A DNA stretch of 64,000 bases from Bacillota bacterium (lineage in GTDB: Bacteria; Bacillota; Clostridia; Christensenellales; Pumilibacteraceae), in assembly GCA_009779975.1 (NCBI GenBank), contig WRAY01000007.1, forward strand, positions 1-64,000, read 5' to 3'. This document shows, one piece after another, positions 16,331-24,258 of the stretch. Positions within the stretch are counted from its first letter, which is position 1, and the number at the start of each line of letters is the position of its first letter. Position numbers and translations under genes: made by a program. Under the pieces are notes generated by a model, which ran no database searches, was not told where the DNA came from, and saw only the letters and a list, made by a program, of their open reading frames with translations.

Positions 16331-16747
16331 ATGAGAAATGTTTTAATCGATGCAATCGAAAAAGAGTATATGAAACCCGAGCCTCCGCAATTTGATGTTG
16401 GAGACCAAGTCAAAGTATTCGTTAAAGTTGTTGAAGGAACCCGTGAGCGTCTGCAAGCGTTTGAGGGAACTGTTATTGCAAAGAAAAACGGCGGAGTGAG
16501 AGAGAGTTTCACTGTGCGTCGTGTTTCATATGGTGTTGGAATTGAACGATCGTTTGCTCTTCATTCGCCAAGAATTGACAGAGTTGAAGTCGTTAAAAAA
16601 GGTAAAGTCAGAAGAGCAAAACTCTATTATTTGAGAAACTTGACAGGAAAAGCGGCAAAAATCAAAGAAGACATCACTGCTAAAACTGCAAAAACTGCCA
16701 AAACAACAAAAACTCCAAAAGTTGAAAAATCTGCAAAAGCGGAATAG
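16331..16747 (+). CDS. rplS: 50S ribosomal protein L19
   Basis: A 138-residue protein of the large ribosomal subunit at the 30S-50S interface. Diagnostic segments are [52 protein letters not shown] and [20 protein letters not shown]. Usual length is 113-120; this one has a C-terminal Lys/Ala/Thr-rich extension of about 20 residues ([20 protein letters not shown]) built of AKT units. In most Firmicutes rplS follows trmD; here it stands alone behind its own promoter and before a terminator. Confidence 0.97.
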   Translation: MRNVLIDAIEKEYMKPEPPQFDVGDQVKVFVKVVEGTRERLQAFEGTVIAKKNGGVRESFTVRRVSYGVGIERSFALHSPRIDRVEVVKKGKVRRAKLYYLRNLTGKAAKIKEDITAKTAKTAKTTKTPKVEKSAKAE

Positions 16748-16781
16748 TTCTTCGACGAACAAACAATTATCATCAAACAAA

Positions 16782-16817
16782 AAAAAGTGTCAACGAGGAG
16801 TTGACACTTTTTTTTGT
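16782..16817 (+). terminator. Terminator of rplS
   Basis: AAAAGTGTCAAC and GTTGACACTTTT form a perfect stem around GAGGA, with a T-run. Confidence 0.92.
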
Positions 16818-16839
16818 TGTGAGTTTATAATAGGAACAA

Positions 16840-16945
16840 AACTGCTTGCAAGGGCATATTTTGCGAACCTCAATAGGTTAAAACCTCGCCTATTAGAGCG
16901 TAAAGACTTGCAGAAGGCGAGTTTAGGCACAGTAGGTTTAATTAT
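16840..16945. other. Structured GC-richer spacer of unknown nature
   Basis: Between two convergent genes lies a GC-richer block with several possible pairings: CTCGCCT with AGGCGAG, AATAGG with CCTATT, and CTTGCAAG. It reads openly in one frame but has no ribosome site. It could be a small RNA, another interspersed element with a single copy here, or a gene remnant. Confidence 0.35.
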
Positions 16946-16946
16946 T

Positions 16947-17699
16947 TTATTTATTATTTAAGTAGATTTTGCAAGTTTTGACTGCGTCAACATGCCTGTC
17001 GAAGAACATTTCCATGTCTTTTGCTCTGTAACCTCTTGCTTTTGCATTAATTGCGCTTTCAAACATAAATTTGACAGCAAGCGCATCACGATAAAAAACT
17101 CCAAGCCCATGCTCACGAAACACTTTTAAAAATCTTTCAACTGTTTCTTCAAGTGCATTGACTTGTTTTTTAACTTGAGGAGTGAGACTTTCAATATTGT
17201 CGGGAGTGCCTGTCCAAAAACTAATTTGACCTTCTCTTCTTGAAATAATTTTGTCGACTTCATTAGCAGCCTCTTCAATTTTTCCAAACTCATTTGCAAT
17301 CGGATAAAAATTCAAACGAGAAGTTCTCCTCTTGTCGCTTCTTTCAAAACCAACATAAAGAAGGTGAGTGAAGCCGAAAAGAGGGAAAAACAATATTGCA
17401 ACAACCGCACTGCGATAAGGTTTTTGAAGGTTTGCACTTGAAGAGAGCATGATGATATAGTAGATAGTTTGAATCAAAACTAATGCGGTCGACAGAATTA
17501 TCGTTGCCTCAAACAAATCACGACTTAGATAGTTAAGAAGGAAGTCAAAATATCCAAACATCGTAACAAAGAAAAGCGCAATCATTAAAATACTACCGAT
17601 GAGATAAAGTGCAAGTCCAAAACGCCTTGCTCCCGACCTTCTTCTAAAATGCGGGTTCATTGATTGTCTTTCAAGAGTTGTCTGATTAAAACTTTCCAT
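16947..17699 (-). CDS. Uncharacterised membrane protein
   Basis: A 250-residue protein. About 25 basic N-terminal residues precede three TM helices (about 28-55, 65-87 and 97-117). The cytosolic C-terminal 130 residues are mostly helical, with a heptad-like VKKQVNALEETVERFLKVF. AAGGAG precedes the ATG. I do not recognise the family. It is transcribed alone, convergent to rplS; the coiled-coil part suggests self-association. Confidence 0.75.
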   Translation of the reverse strand: MESFNQTTLERQSMNPHFRRRSGARRFGLALYLIGSILMIALFFVTMFGYFDFLLNYLSRDLFEATIILSTALVLIQTIYYIIMLSSSANLQKPYRSAVVAILFFPLFGFTHLLYVGFERSDKRRTSRLNFYPIANEFGKIEEAANEVDKIISRREGQISFWTGTPDNIESLTPQVKKQVNALEETVERFLKVFREHGLGVFYRDALAVKFMFESAINAKARGYRAKDMEMFFDRHVDAVKTCKIYLNNK

Positions 17700-17848
17700 A
17701 GTATTTCTCCTTAAATTATGGTGTGAGAATGCAATATATTATGACAAGAATAATCACCATATTTAGATAGATATTATACAACAAGGCATAATATTTGTCA
17801 ATTGAAAATTTGTAAAACTTTTGTAAAAAATCAATTTTTAATGAAATG

Positions 17849-18886
17849 TTAATCTTCTCTTAGTTTCACAACTTTTGAGGCTGCTCGGCGGTTTTCGTCA
17901 GATATAGAGGCGTAATGTTTTTTGGTTGTGTTGATGTCTTTGTGTCCTAGGACATCGGCGACAACATAAATATCACGGGTTTCATTGTAGAGCGTTGTGC
18001 CATAGGTTGACCTCAACTTGTGAGGAGTTATTTTTTTTAAAGGTGACACTAATGAAGTGAATTTTTTCACCAAAAGTTGCGTTGCCCGAACAGTGATTCT
18101 TGAGTTTTGAAGCGAAATGAAAAGAGCGTCAATTTTGATGTTCTTTTTCTTCAATCGTTCATTCCGCCACTTTAAATAAATTTCAAGTGTTCTTAACACT
18201 TCGTCAGAGAAATATAGTATGCTTTTTCCTCCGCCTTTTCTTGTGACAGAGAAACTGTTTGTTTCCAAAAAAACATCATTAACATCTAAGCCGACTAACT
18301 CCGAAATACGAATTCCGGTTCCCAAAAAAAGCGTCAAAATAGCAACATCTCTTATTTTAGTATTTTCGTTGTATTTTTGCTGTCGTTTTCCGAAATTCTC
18401 ACCGCTTTCAACGCTGTCGAGAAGGCGGACAATCTCATCAACTTCAAGTTTTATTATCGGCATTTCTTTTGCCCGAGATATTTCAATTTTGCTTGAGACA
18501 TCTTTTGATAGTCTTCCTCGCTTGAAAAAATATTTGAAAAATGAACGGACTGAACTCAACTTTCGGAGTTTTGCACTTTTTTCGCATTTCAATTTTTTTC
18601 CCTCAAGCGTGTAAGATGACAAATATTCCATGAACAATTCAATGTCAAAAACTTCAATTTTTTCAATATCATGAAGCGTTATTTCATCAACTTTCAAACT
18701 TCTAAATTTTCTTTTTGTCAAGTAGTCAAAAAATATTTTTAAATCCACAGCATAGCCAAAACGGGTAAGAGCGGAAGTTCGAAGCGAAATCCCGACAAAA
18801 AACTCCTCGACAAAAGATGGAAGACCTTCTAGAATCGCTCTGGTTTTTTCAATATTTTCTTCATCTCTTTCCGAAAAGAAACTCAC
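17849..18886 (-). CDS. Tyrosine recombinase (XerC/XerD type)
   Basis: A 345-residue site-specific recombinase. The N-terminal SAM-like core-binding domain spans about residues 15-110. The catalytic domain shows GTGIRISELVGL (first Arg, about residue 193), HKLRSTYGTTL (HxxR, about 287), GHKDINTTKKHY with the second His and the nucleophilic Tyr near 323. Length is above the 295-305 of XerC/D because of an insertion around residues 85-110. The start is GTG, with no Shine-Dalgarno; it lies 9 bases after a perfect -10 box. It could be a chromosomal dimer-resolution enzyme or an integrase of a lost element; no attachment site or element genes are evident. Confidence 0.88.
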   Translation of the reverse strand: MSFFSERDEENIEKTRAILEGLPSFVEEFFVGISLRTSALTRFGYAVDLKIFFDYLTKRKFRSLKVDEITLHDIEKIEVFDIELFMEYLSSYTLEGKKLKCEKSAKLRKLSSVRSFFKYFFKRGRLSKDVSSKIEISRAKEMPIIKLEVDEIVRLLDSVESGENFGKRQQKYNENTKIRDVAILTLFLGTGIRISELVGLDVNDVFLETNSFSVTRKGGGKSILYFSDEVLRTLEIYLKWRNERLKKKNIKIDALFISLQNSRITVRATQLLVKKFTSLVSPLKKITPHKLRSTYGTTLYNETRDIYVVADVLGHKDINTTKKHYASISDENRRAASKVVKLRED

Positions 18887-18895
18887 AACAATCCA

Positions 18896-18924
18896 ATTAT
18901 AGATTTTTGCAAATAAAAAGTCAA
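18896..18924 (-). promoter_or_regulatory. Promoter giving a leaderless mRNA for the recombinase
   Basis: On the minus strand TTGACT (18924-18919), 17 bases, TATAAT (18901-18896), then 9 bases to the GTG at 18886. Transcription would start 1-3 bases before the codon. Confidence 0.75.
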
Positions 18925-18981
18925 GTAGATTTTGCGAATAATTTTTAATACTATTTTAATGACAATTACATTTTAGTTTGA

Positions 18982-19010
18982 TTGACATTTGTCCTGTTTG
19001 ATAATATAAT
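18982..19010 (+). promoter_or_regulatory. Consensus sigma-A promoter of the large secreted protein
   Basis: TTGACA (18982-18987), 17 bases, TATAAT (19005-19010): a perfect consensus. A 20-base leader with AGAGAGGA precedes the ATG at 19038. It is divergent from the recombinase promoter with about 60 bases between them. Confidence 0.9.
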
Positions 19011-19037
19011 ATTGCTAAAGAGAGAGGAAAATCAACA

Positions 19038-21998
19038 ATGAAAAAATCAATGTTATTTAAAAAAGCGGTTATAATGATTGTCTGCATGGCGATTGTTTTT
19101 GCATCTTTGCTGCCTGTTGTTTTTATTAATTCTCAAGCGGAAGAGATATCATATGAGTTGCCTAATCCTTCTCAAGAAAGAGAAGAACTTCGCGGTGCAA
19201 TCAATGTCGGCAACAACAATCCGACATTTCGTGACACCGACAACAATAGTTATGGCTGGGCGATGGAAGTGTTCAACGGTTATCTTTGGCTTGGAACAAA
19301 CCGAGATTTAGGGGCACTTGTTATTGTGTCGGCTATAACTGATGCACTCTCTGCAATAAATCCGGCGCTTGCTCCGCTCGCAACAACTTTCGCTGCTCAA
19401 GGTGCGGAGGCTTTCGGTCAATCATTTGACCCGCACGACCAAGCAGGAAGAATTTATCGCATGTCGCTAGTCACAGGCGAGTGGGAATATATGTTCTCGC
19501 ATCCTGCAATAAATGGCTACAGACAAATGCTTTTATTTCAAGGCGAATTGTTTGTTTTCGCAGGCATAACAAGCAGAAACAATTTCACAAGAATTGGAAC
19601 AATGGTCACTTCATCTTTGGTTCCTCATCAAGATTGGTCAGCGATTTTTAGATTCAATTCAGAGTTTGAACAAGGTGATGTTCCTGAAATTGTTTTGTGG
19701 GATGAATTGTATGGAGATTCGTTTGAATATTTTCGAGCAGGAGTTGTCGTTCAAGATGATGAGGGAGAAGATAAATTTCTCTACATAGGAACAGCAAGCG
19801 GAAGAGTTTGGAGGACAAACGGAGAAAACTTTCAACCAATATTTCCCTCTGCACTGGGGCAAGGACAAAACAGAGGTTCTTTGCAAAGACATGCAGGATG
19901 GCAATTGGTGTCTGACCTTGTTGAAGATGAAATGGTAACAACCTCACCCGGAGGGCTTAGTTTCGGCACTAATATGGTTTGGGATTTGATTTCTTTTGAT
20001 GGAAGTGTCTATGCGTTCATGACAGGTGGCAGTGGTTTTGAAGTTGTTCGCATGACCGAAAACACAGCAGGGCATGATTTAGTGCAAATTGTCGGCTCTC
20101 GTCCTGAAGCAATTTATCCATCCGGGCTTGGAATTTCAGCGCATGTCGCAGCCTCGCCATTTTTATTTAATATTGACGGAGAGTATTTTGTCTATGTCAC
20201 AACTTTTTCAAACGGTCCTGCGTTTATGGGGGCTCTTGCGGCGTTTAGAACAACTTCGCTTTTAGCAGGCGGTCTGGATTTGGGAATTGTCACTCTTCCT
20301 CCGCTTCCGCATGAAACAATGCTTTTGGCGCTTCCGGCATTCACAGATATTTTTCAAGCGGCAAATATGTATCGATTTAATGCCTATGATGAGTGGGAAG
20401 TGATAGTCGGTGAAACTAGCAGTATTTTAGGTTCTGTTGCAATCAATGCCGAAGGCAATCCTGCTCCTTTTGCCGATGGAGCAAACACAAGAGCAGGGTT
20501 TTTCCCGGGAATTTTAACTCCGAACAGTTCTGCCAATATGTATATTTGGTGGATGGAGCAGTGCGTTCGAACGGGAAGACTTTTTGCAAGCACATGGGAT
20601 ATGGGCAACTTCCGCTCAGCGTGGCAAGGCGGTCTTGATGACTGGGCAAGACATATTTTTAACGCAAGTCAAATTGAAGCATTGACAGAGGCGGCGGAAC
20701 AGTTTACTGAGTCAGTAGTAGCACTTGTCGCCGATATCGTTCAAAATATCGCTCAAATGTCAACGGAGTTAGCCTCAGAAATTGCTGAAGGAATTCAAGA
20801 AAATATTGAAGAGTTAATTCAAGATGCAATGCTGCTTTTAGCAGATATTGAAAATGTGAATTTTCAAGATATTCAAAATCTTCTTCTTCAGTTTGTCTCA
20901 AATGTTGAAGATACTCTAATTCAAATTGCAATAGACACGATAACTAATTTTGAACTCAGTGATATCGTCTCGCTTGAACTAATAAGCGAAGTGCTTGATG
21001 CAGCAGAAAATCTCGGCGAGGTGACCTTGCAAATTGTTGCTTCTGCTCCTGATTTAATTCAGAGTGTGTCTTATTTTGTCCTAATTAGTGCCGTGATGTC
21101 GCTTTATCTAAACGACACCTCAAACCCCGATGGCTTTGACCTTTTCTATAGTTATGACGGAATTACATGGCATCCATTCACTGTGACCGGATTTGGTTAT
21201 GCTAACAACTATGGCGGTCGAGTTATTCTTTCAACTGACTACGGCTTGTTTGTCACAACCGCAAACCCTTTCACAGGTTTTCAAATTTGGAACATTGACG
21301 CAGACCTGACTCCTTCAATCACTGTTTCAAGCATAACAAACACTAAAGAAGGAAATACCATCACAACAAAAATAGAAGTAGTTGCTAATTTTATGGACGG
21401 AGAAATAGAAGTCATAACAAGTCATGGGAGATATGATGTTGAGTCAATTTCGACAATGAAAGAAGTCTATATTCCGGCAGTTGAAACTGTTTTTGATTTG
21501 ACTGTTTTAGGCGGATTTAGATTTTATGGATGCGGTCTTACTGAGTTGCCTCAAGTTTTTCATGAGATTGTTTTGACATTTGATGAAGGTTTTAGAGGCG
21601 AAGTGACAGTTACTGTTGAAATTAACGGAATAATCAAAGAGATATCCTTTCTTGCTGCGATGCCGTTATTTGCTGTCACAGTTGAAGGGAACTATCCGGC
21701 ACTCGTCTCTATCATAGGAGCGGATAGTTTAGAAGCAGTTGAGTATGGAACAGTTTTAACAATAACAAGACTTAACCTTGTTCCTAATTGGAGGAATGTT
21801 TATGTAAATGGAACGCTTTTAGAAAACACAGCAGCAATCACCATAACCGCCGACACAACAATCACCATAACTTACTCAGGCGAAGAGATGAGAACTTCCA
21901 TATGGCTCTGGATCGGTATAGGCGGCGGAGGCGGACTAATTCTTCTTATAGTGCTGATAGTAGTAATCAAAAAAAATAAAAACAAAAACCAAGTATAA
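19038..21998 (+). CDS. Large secreted, C-terminally membrane-anchored protein
   Basis: A 986-residue protein. A signal peptide (KKAVIMIVCMAIVFASLLPV) ends near AEE at residue 36. Residues about 50-540 have repeated aromatic strands such as WAMEVFNGYLWLGTNRD, MLLFQGELFVFAG and GITWHPFTVTGFGYANNYGG further on, resembling a beta-propeller. Residues about 545-690 are a long amphipathic helical insert (IAEGIQENIEELIQDAMLLL). Beta domains follow, then one TM helix (WLWIGIGGGGGLILLIVLIV) and a basic tail, so it is displayed outside. No LPxTG is seen. Driven by a consensus promoter, it is probably abundant. Family unknown. Confidence 0.85.
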   Translation: MKKSMLFKKAVIMIVCMAIVFASLLPVVFINSQAEEISYELPNPSQEREELRGAINVGNNNPTFRDTDNNSYGWAMEVFNGYLWLGTNRDLGALVIVSAITDALSAINPALAPLATTFAAQGAEAFGQSFDPHDQAGRIYRMSLVTGEWEYMFSHPAINGYRQMLLFQGELFVFAGITSRNNFTRIGTMVTSSLVPHQDWSAIFRFNSEFEQGDVPEIVLWDELYGDSFEYFRAGVVVQDDEGEDKFLYIGTASGRVWRTNGENFQPIFPSALGQGQNRGSLQRHAGWQLVSDLVEDEMVTTSPGGLSFGTNMVWDLISFDGSVYAFMTGGSGFEVVRMTENTAGHDLVQIVGSRPEAIYPSGLGISAHVAASPFLFNIDGEYFVYVTTFSNGPAFMGALAAFRTTSLLAGGLDLGIVTLPPLPHETMLLALPAFTDIFQAANMYRFNAYDEWEVIVGETSSILGSVAINAEGNPAPFADGANTRAGFFPGILTPNSSANMYIWWMEQCVRTGRLFASTWDMGNFRSAWQGGLDDWARHIFNASQIEALTEAAEQFTESVVALVADIVQNIAQMSTELASEIAEGIQENIEELIQDAMLLLADIENVNFQDIQNLLLQFVSNVEDTLIQIAIDTITNFELSDIVSLELISEVLDAAENLGEVTLQIVASAPDLIQSVSYFVLISAVMSLYLNDTSNPDGFDLFYSYDGITWHPFTVTGFGYANNYGGRVILSTDYGLFVTTANPFTGFQIWNIDADLTPSITVSSITNTKEGNTITTKIEVVANFMDGEIEVITSHGRYDVESISTMKEVYIPAVETVFDLTVLGGFRFYGCGLTELPQVFHEIVLTFDEGFRGEVTVTVEINGIIKEISFLAAMPLFAVTVEGNYPALVSIIGADSLEAVEYGTVLTITRLNLVPNWRNVYVNGTLLENTAAITITADTTITITYSGEEMRTSIWLWIGIGGGGGLILLIVLIVVIKKNKNKNQV

Positions 21999-22024
21999 TA
22001 TATCATTACCCGACCGGCAAAATA

Positions 22025-22059
22025 AAAAATCACACTTAAAGAATTAAGTGTGATTTTTC
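22025..22059 (+). terminator. Terminator of the large secreted protein gene
   Basis: AAAATCACACTTA and TAAGTGTGATTTTT pair fully around AAGAAT. Confidence 0.92.
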
Positions 22060-22073
22060 GTTCTTTTAAATGT

Positions 22074-22102
22074 AACCTGAACAGAAGTTGTTTCATAGTA
22101 TG
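22074..22102 (+). promoter_or_regulatory. Sigma-K-like promoter of dpaA
   Basis: AACC at 22074-22077, 16 bases, CATAGTATG at 22094-22102, close to the Bacillus sigma-K consensus (AC, 16-17 bases, CATAnnnTA). dpaA (spoVFA) is a mother-cell sigma-K gene in Bacillus, so the match is biologically sensible. The ATG lies 5 bases past this box, so the mRNA may be leaderless. Confidence 0.5.
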
Positions 22103-22106
22103 GATT

Positions 22107-22859
22107 ATGGAACTTTTTGTGGTGGAAACTCTTGATAAAAGAGGAGAATACCTAAGGCGGCTCTTAAAAGACGAGGGGCTGGGTGTTGCTGCTCTTGAAG
22201 AATATGAGGGCATTGAAAGTGCTGTTTTTTTGTTTAGTTTCAAGCGAAAAATAGACAAAAAAATTGCATCAAGAATCCCTGAATTCAGCACTGTATTTTG
22301 TCTTAAAATTGAAGATGAGGCAACAAAAATTTTGAAAGAAAAAAATGTCAAAGTGTTCAATTATTTTGATGATGAGTTGTTGATTGTCAAAAATGCCTAT
22401 TTGACGGCAGAAGGTGCTCTTGCAGAGGTTATTCTAAACACTGATATGTCGCTGCTCGATATGAGCGTTTTAATACTTGGGAGCGGCAGAGTTGCAAAAG
22501 CATGTGCAAAGGTGTTTAAAGACATGTCCGCTTTTGTTGCGATTGCCGCCCGAAGCAAAAAAAACCTAGGAGCAATCTTATCTGATAAAAAACTATCACT
22601 AAAAGAAATGACAGCATATTTTGATGAGTTTGATGTTATCATCAACACTGTTCCGGCACTTGTTATGCCTTGCAAAGTTTTGAAAAAAGTGAGTAAAGAC
22701 ACATTCATTTTAGACCTTGCCTCAGCCCCCGGCGGAATAGACTTTGAAGCAGCGGAAAAACTTTATCTAAAAACAAAACTATATCTGGGAGTGCCAAGCA
22801 TTGTCTCTCCGCACAGTGCGGCAAACGAAGTAAAAAAAAGTATACTAAGAAGAATATAA
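22107..22859 (+). CDS. dpaA: Dipicolinate synthase subunit A
   Basis: A 250-residue Rossmann-fold protein. VLILGSGRVAKACAKVFKDM near residue 128 is the nucleotide-binding glycine motif; FDVIINTVPALVM and LASAPGGIDFEAAE with GVPSIVSPHSAA at the C terminus are typical of DpaA. With DpaB it oxidises the heterocyclic lysine-pathway intermediate to dipicolinic acid in the mother cell, for loading into the spore core. It is shorter than Bacillus SpoVFA (about 297), mainly at the N terminus. The ATG at 22107 fits the predicted sigma-K promoter; an upstream in-frame start at 22050 lies inside the preceding terminator. dpaB follows after 55 bases. Confidence 0.88.
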   Translation: MELFVVETLDKRGEYLRRLLKDEGLGVAALEEYEGIESAVFLFSFKRKIDKKIASRIPEFSTVFCLKIEDEATKILKEKNVKVFNYFDDELLIVKNAYLTAEGALAEVILNTDMSLLDMSVLILGSGRVAKACAKVFKDMSAFVAIAARSKKNLGAILSDKKLSLKEMTAYFDEFDVIINTVPALVMPCKVLKKVSKDTFILDLASAPGGIDFEAAEKLYLKTKLYLGVPSIVSPHSAANEVKKSILRRI

Positions 22860-22914
22860 CTATCTTGTAGTGTGCCGGTGTAGTTGTTTCCTTGGCACAT
22901 TTGGAGTAAAAATA

Positions 22915-23493
22915 ATGAATGAAAAACTAAAAAATTTAAAGATTGGATTTTGTTTGACAGGGTCTTATTGCACCTTCAATGAGGCAATTGAGGCAATGAG
23001 GGAACTTGCGGAGTATGGAGAAGTATATCCAATTTTTTCATATAATGTTGCAATAACGGACACTCGATTTTATGCTGTGAAGGAATTATATTTTGACACA
23101 GAACTCATCACAAAAAGAAAGCCCGTTGACAGTATAGTAGGAGCGGAACAATTTGGACCCGTAAAAAAACTGGATATCGTTATTATTGCTCCATGCACAG
23201 GAAATACTTTGGCAAAACTTGCGAATGCCATAACTGATACTCCTGTTTTAATGACGGCAAAAGCACATTTGAGAAACAATCGTCCGGTTGTTATTGCCGC
23301 CTCAACAAATGATGCTTTGAGTTCAAATGCAAAAAACATAGGATTACTTTTAAATACGAAAAACATCTTTTTTGTTCCTATGAAACAAGACAATCCGATT
23401 GAAAAGCAACGCTCATTAGTTGCCGATTTTTCAAAATTAAGAGAAACTATCGAATTGGCAATGGAAGGAAAACAGTTGCAGCCGATTTTTTAA
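22915..23493 (+). CDS. dpaB: Dipicolinate synthase subunit B
   Basis: A 192-residue flavoprotein-fold protein. LKIGFCLTGSYCTFNEAIEA at the start and IIAPCTGNTLAKLANAITDT near residue 90 are conserved in DpaB and the wider Dfp/UbiX family. It is the second subunit of the mother-cell enzyme that makes dipicolinate. TTGGAGT lies 9 bases before the ATG. The 55-base spacer after dpaA contains a TGTGCC/GGCACA stem-loop (about 22871-22899), which may tune expression between the two. Confidence 0.9.
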   Translation: MNEKLKNLKIGFCLTGSYCTFNEAIEAMRELAEYGEVYPIFSYNVAITDTRFYAVKELYFDTELITKRKPVDSIVGAEQFGPVKKLDIVIIAPCTGNTLAKLANAITDTPVLMTAKAHLRNNRPVVIAASTNDALSSNAKNIGLLLNTKNIFFVPMKQDNPIEKQRSLVADFSKLRETIELAMEGKQLQPIF

Positions 23494-23519
23494 AAATACA
23501 AAACGGAGGAAATATATCT

Positions 23520-24158
23520 ATGTTGGCTGCAATATTGGCAGGGTTATTGGTGTCTATTGACGCATTATTTATCGGGGTCTCGTTCGGAACACAAAAAAAA
23601 TGTAAATTTTGGCATATATTGGTCATTAATATAGCATTGTTCGGACTGTGTATATTGGGCTACTATCTTGGGATTCTAATCGGCGACAGAGTCGACATTG
23701 AGTTGGATTTAGTCATTGGTATTGTTTTTATTTCGCTTGGGGTTTGGGTTATTGCCTCTTACTTTCTTTTCGAGAGAAGAAAACGGAAAAAACAAGAAAA
23801 CAGCAAAATAGAGGATAGTATTGACTGCTTGAGTGAAAGCAGTCAAGAAACAACTGCTAACAATCAAGAAATAAAAACCGACACTAATAATAACAGCAAA
23901 AAAGAAGGCTCAACAAAAAATATATGGTTAACAGGTTTATTTATGAGTGTTGAGGCGATGTTTATCACAATAGGACTAACTTTAACGCTTGATGTGACAA
24001 CAATTTTAATCCCTCTAACGGTTGCAATTGCACACTTTGCTTATTGCACTGCAACATTTTTTCTGTCAAAATACCTCCGCAAATTTCCGGCAATGGTCGG
24101 TCACATCATCGCAGGGAGTGCTTTAATAGTCTATGGTATAATGGCAATAGTAATTTAA
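23520..24158 (+). CDS. ytaF: YtaF-like sporulation membrane protein (MntP family)
   Basis: A 212-residue protein with six TM helices in two halves: residues about 1-83 and 134-212, separated by a hydrophilic linker rich in Asn, Ser and Lys. Each half has an MntP/YtaF-type motif, LLVSIDALFIGVSFG and LFMSVEAMFITIGLT. The family includes Mn2+ exporters and the sporulation protein YtaF; the position just after dpaAB favours YtaF. In this copy the Asp of the first motif is Glu in the second. CGGAGGA precedes the ATG by about 11 bases. The ion transported is unknown. Confidence 0.75.
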   Translation: MLAAILAGLLVSIDALFIGVSFGTQKKCKFWHILVINIALFGLCILGYYLGILIGDRVDIELDLVIGIVFISLGVWVIASYFLFERRKRKKQENSKIEDSIDCLSESSQETTANNQEIKTDTNNNSKKEGSTKNIWLTGLFMSVEAMFITIGLTLTLDVTTILIPLTVAIAHFAYCTATFFLSKYLRKFPAMVGHIIAGSALIVYGIMAIVI

Positions 24159-24191
24159 TTAAATATTAATAATTTAATATTGAAAAATGTA

Positions 24192-24220
24192 TTGACTTCT
24201 TTAAAATAATATGATACACT
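24192..24220 (+). promoter_or_regulatory. Promoter of the McrC-like gene
   Basis: TTGACT (24192-24197), 17 bases, TACACT (24215-24220). The predicted 32-base leader contains a six-codon ORF (MSNNIS, 24242-24262) whose TGA overlaps the main ATG at 24259 as ATGA, and no Shine-Dalgarno. Confidence 0.6.
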
Positions 24221-24258
24221 TATTATTCATTCAACTAAAAAATGAGTAATAACATTTC

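Noticed and set aside
16722-16961. 79-residue plus-strand frame after rplS
   Set aside because: It starts inside rplS, passes through the terminator hairpin and lacks a ribosome site.
18219-18614. 131-residue frame opposite the recombinase
   Set aside because: Low-complexity shadow of a gene with clear catalytic motifs on the other strand.
17849-18886. Tyrosine recombinase as evidence of an integrated element
   Set aside because: No direct-repeat attachment sites, tRNA target or phage/ICE genes are nearby; it may be a chromosomal Xer protein.
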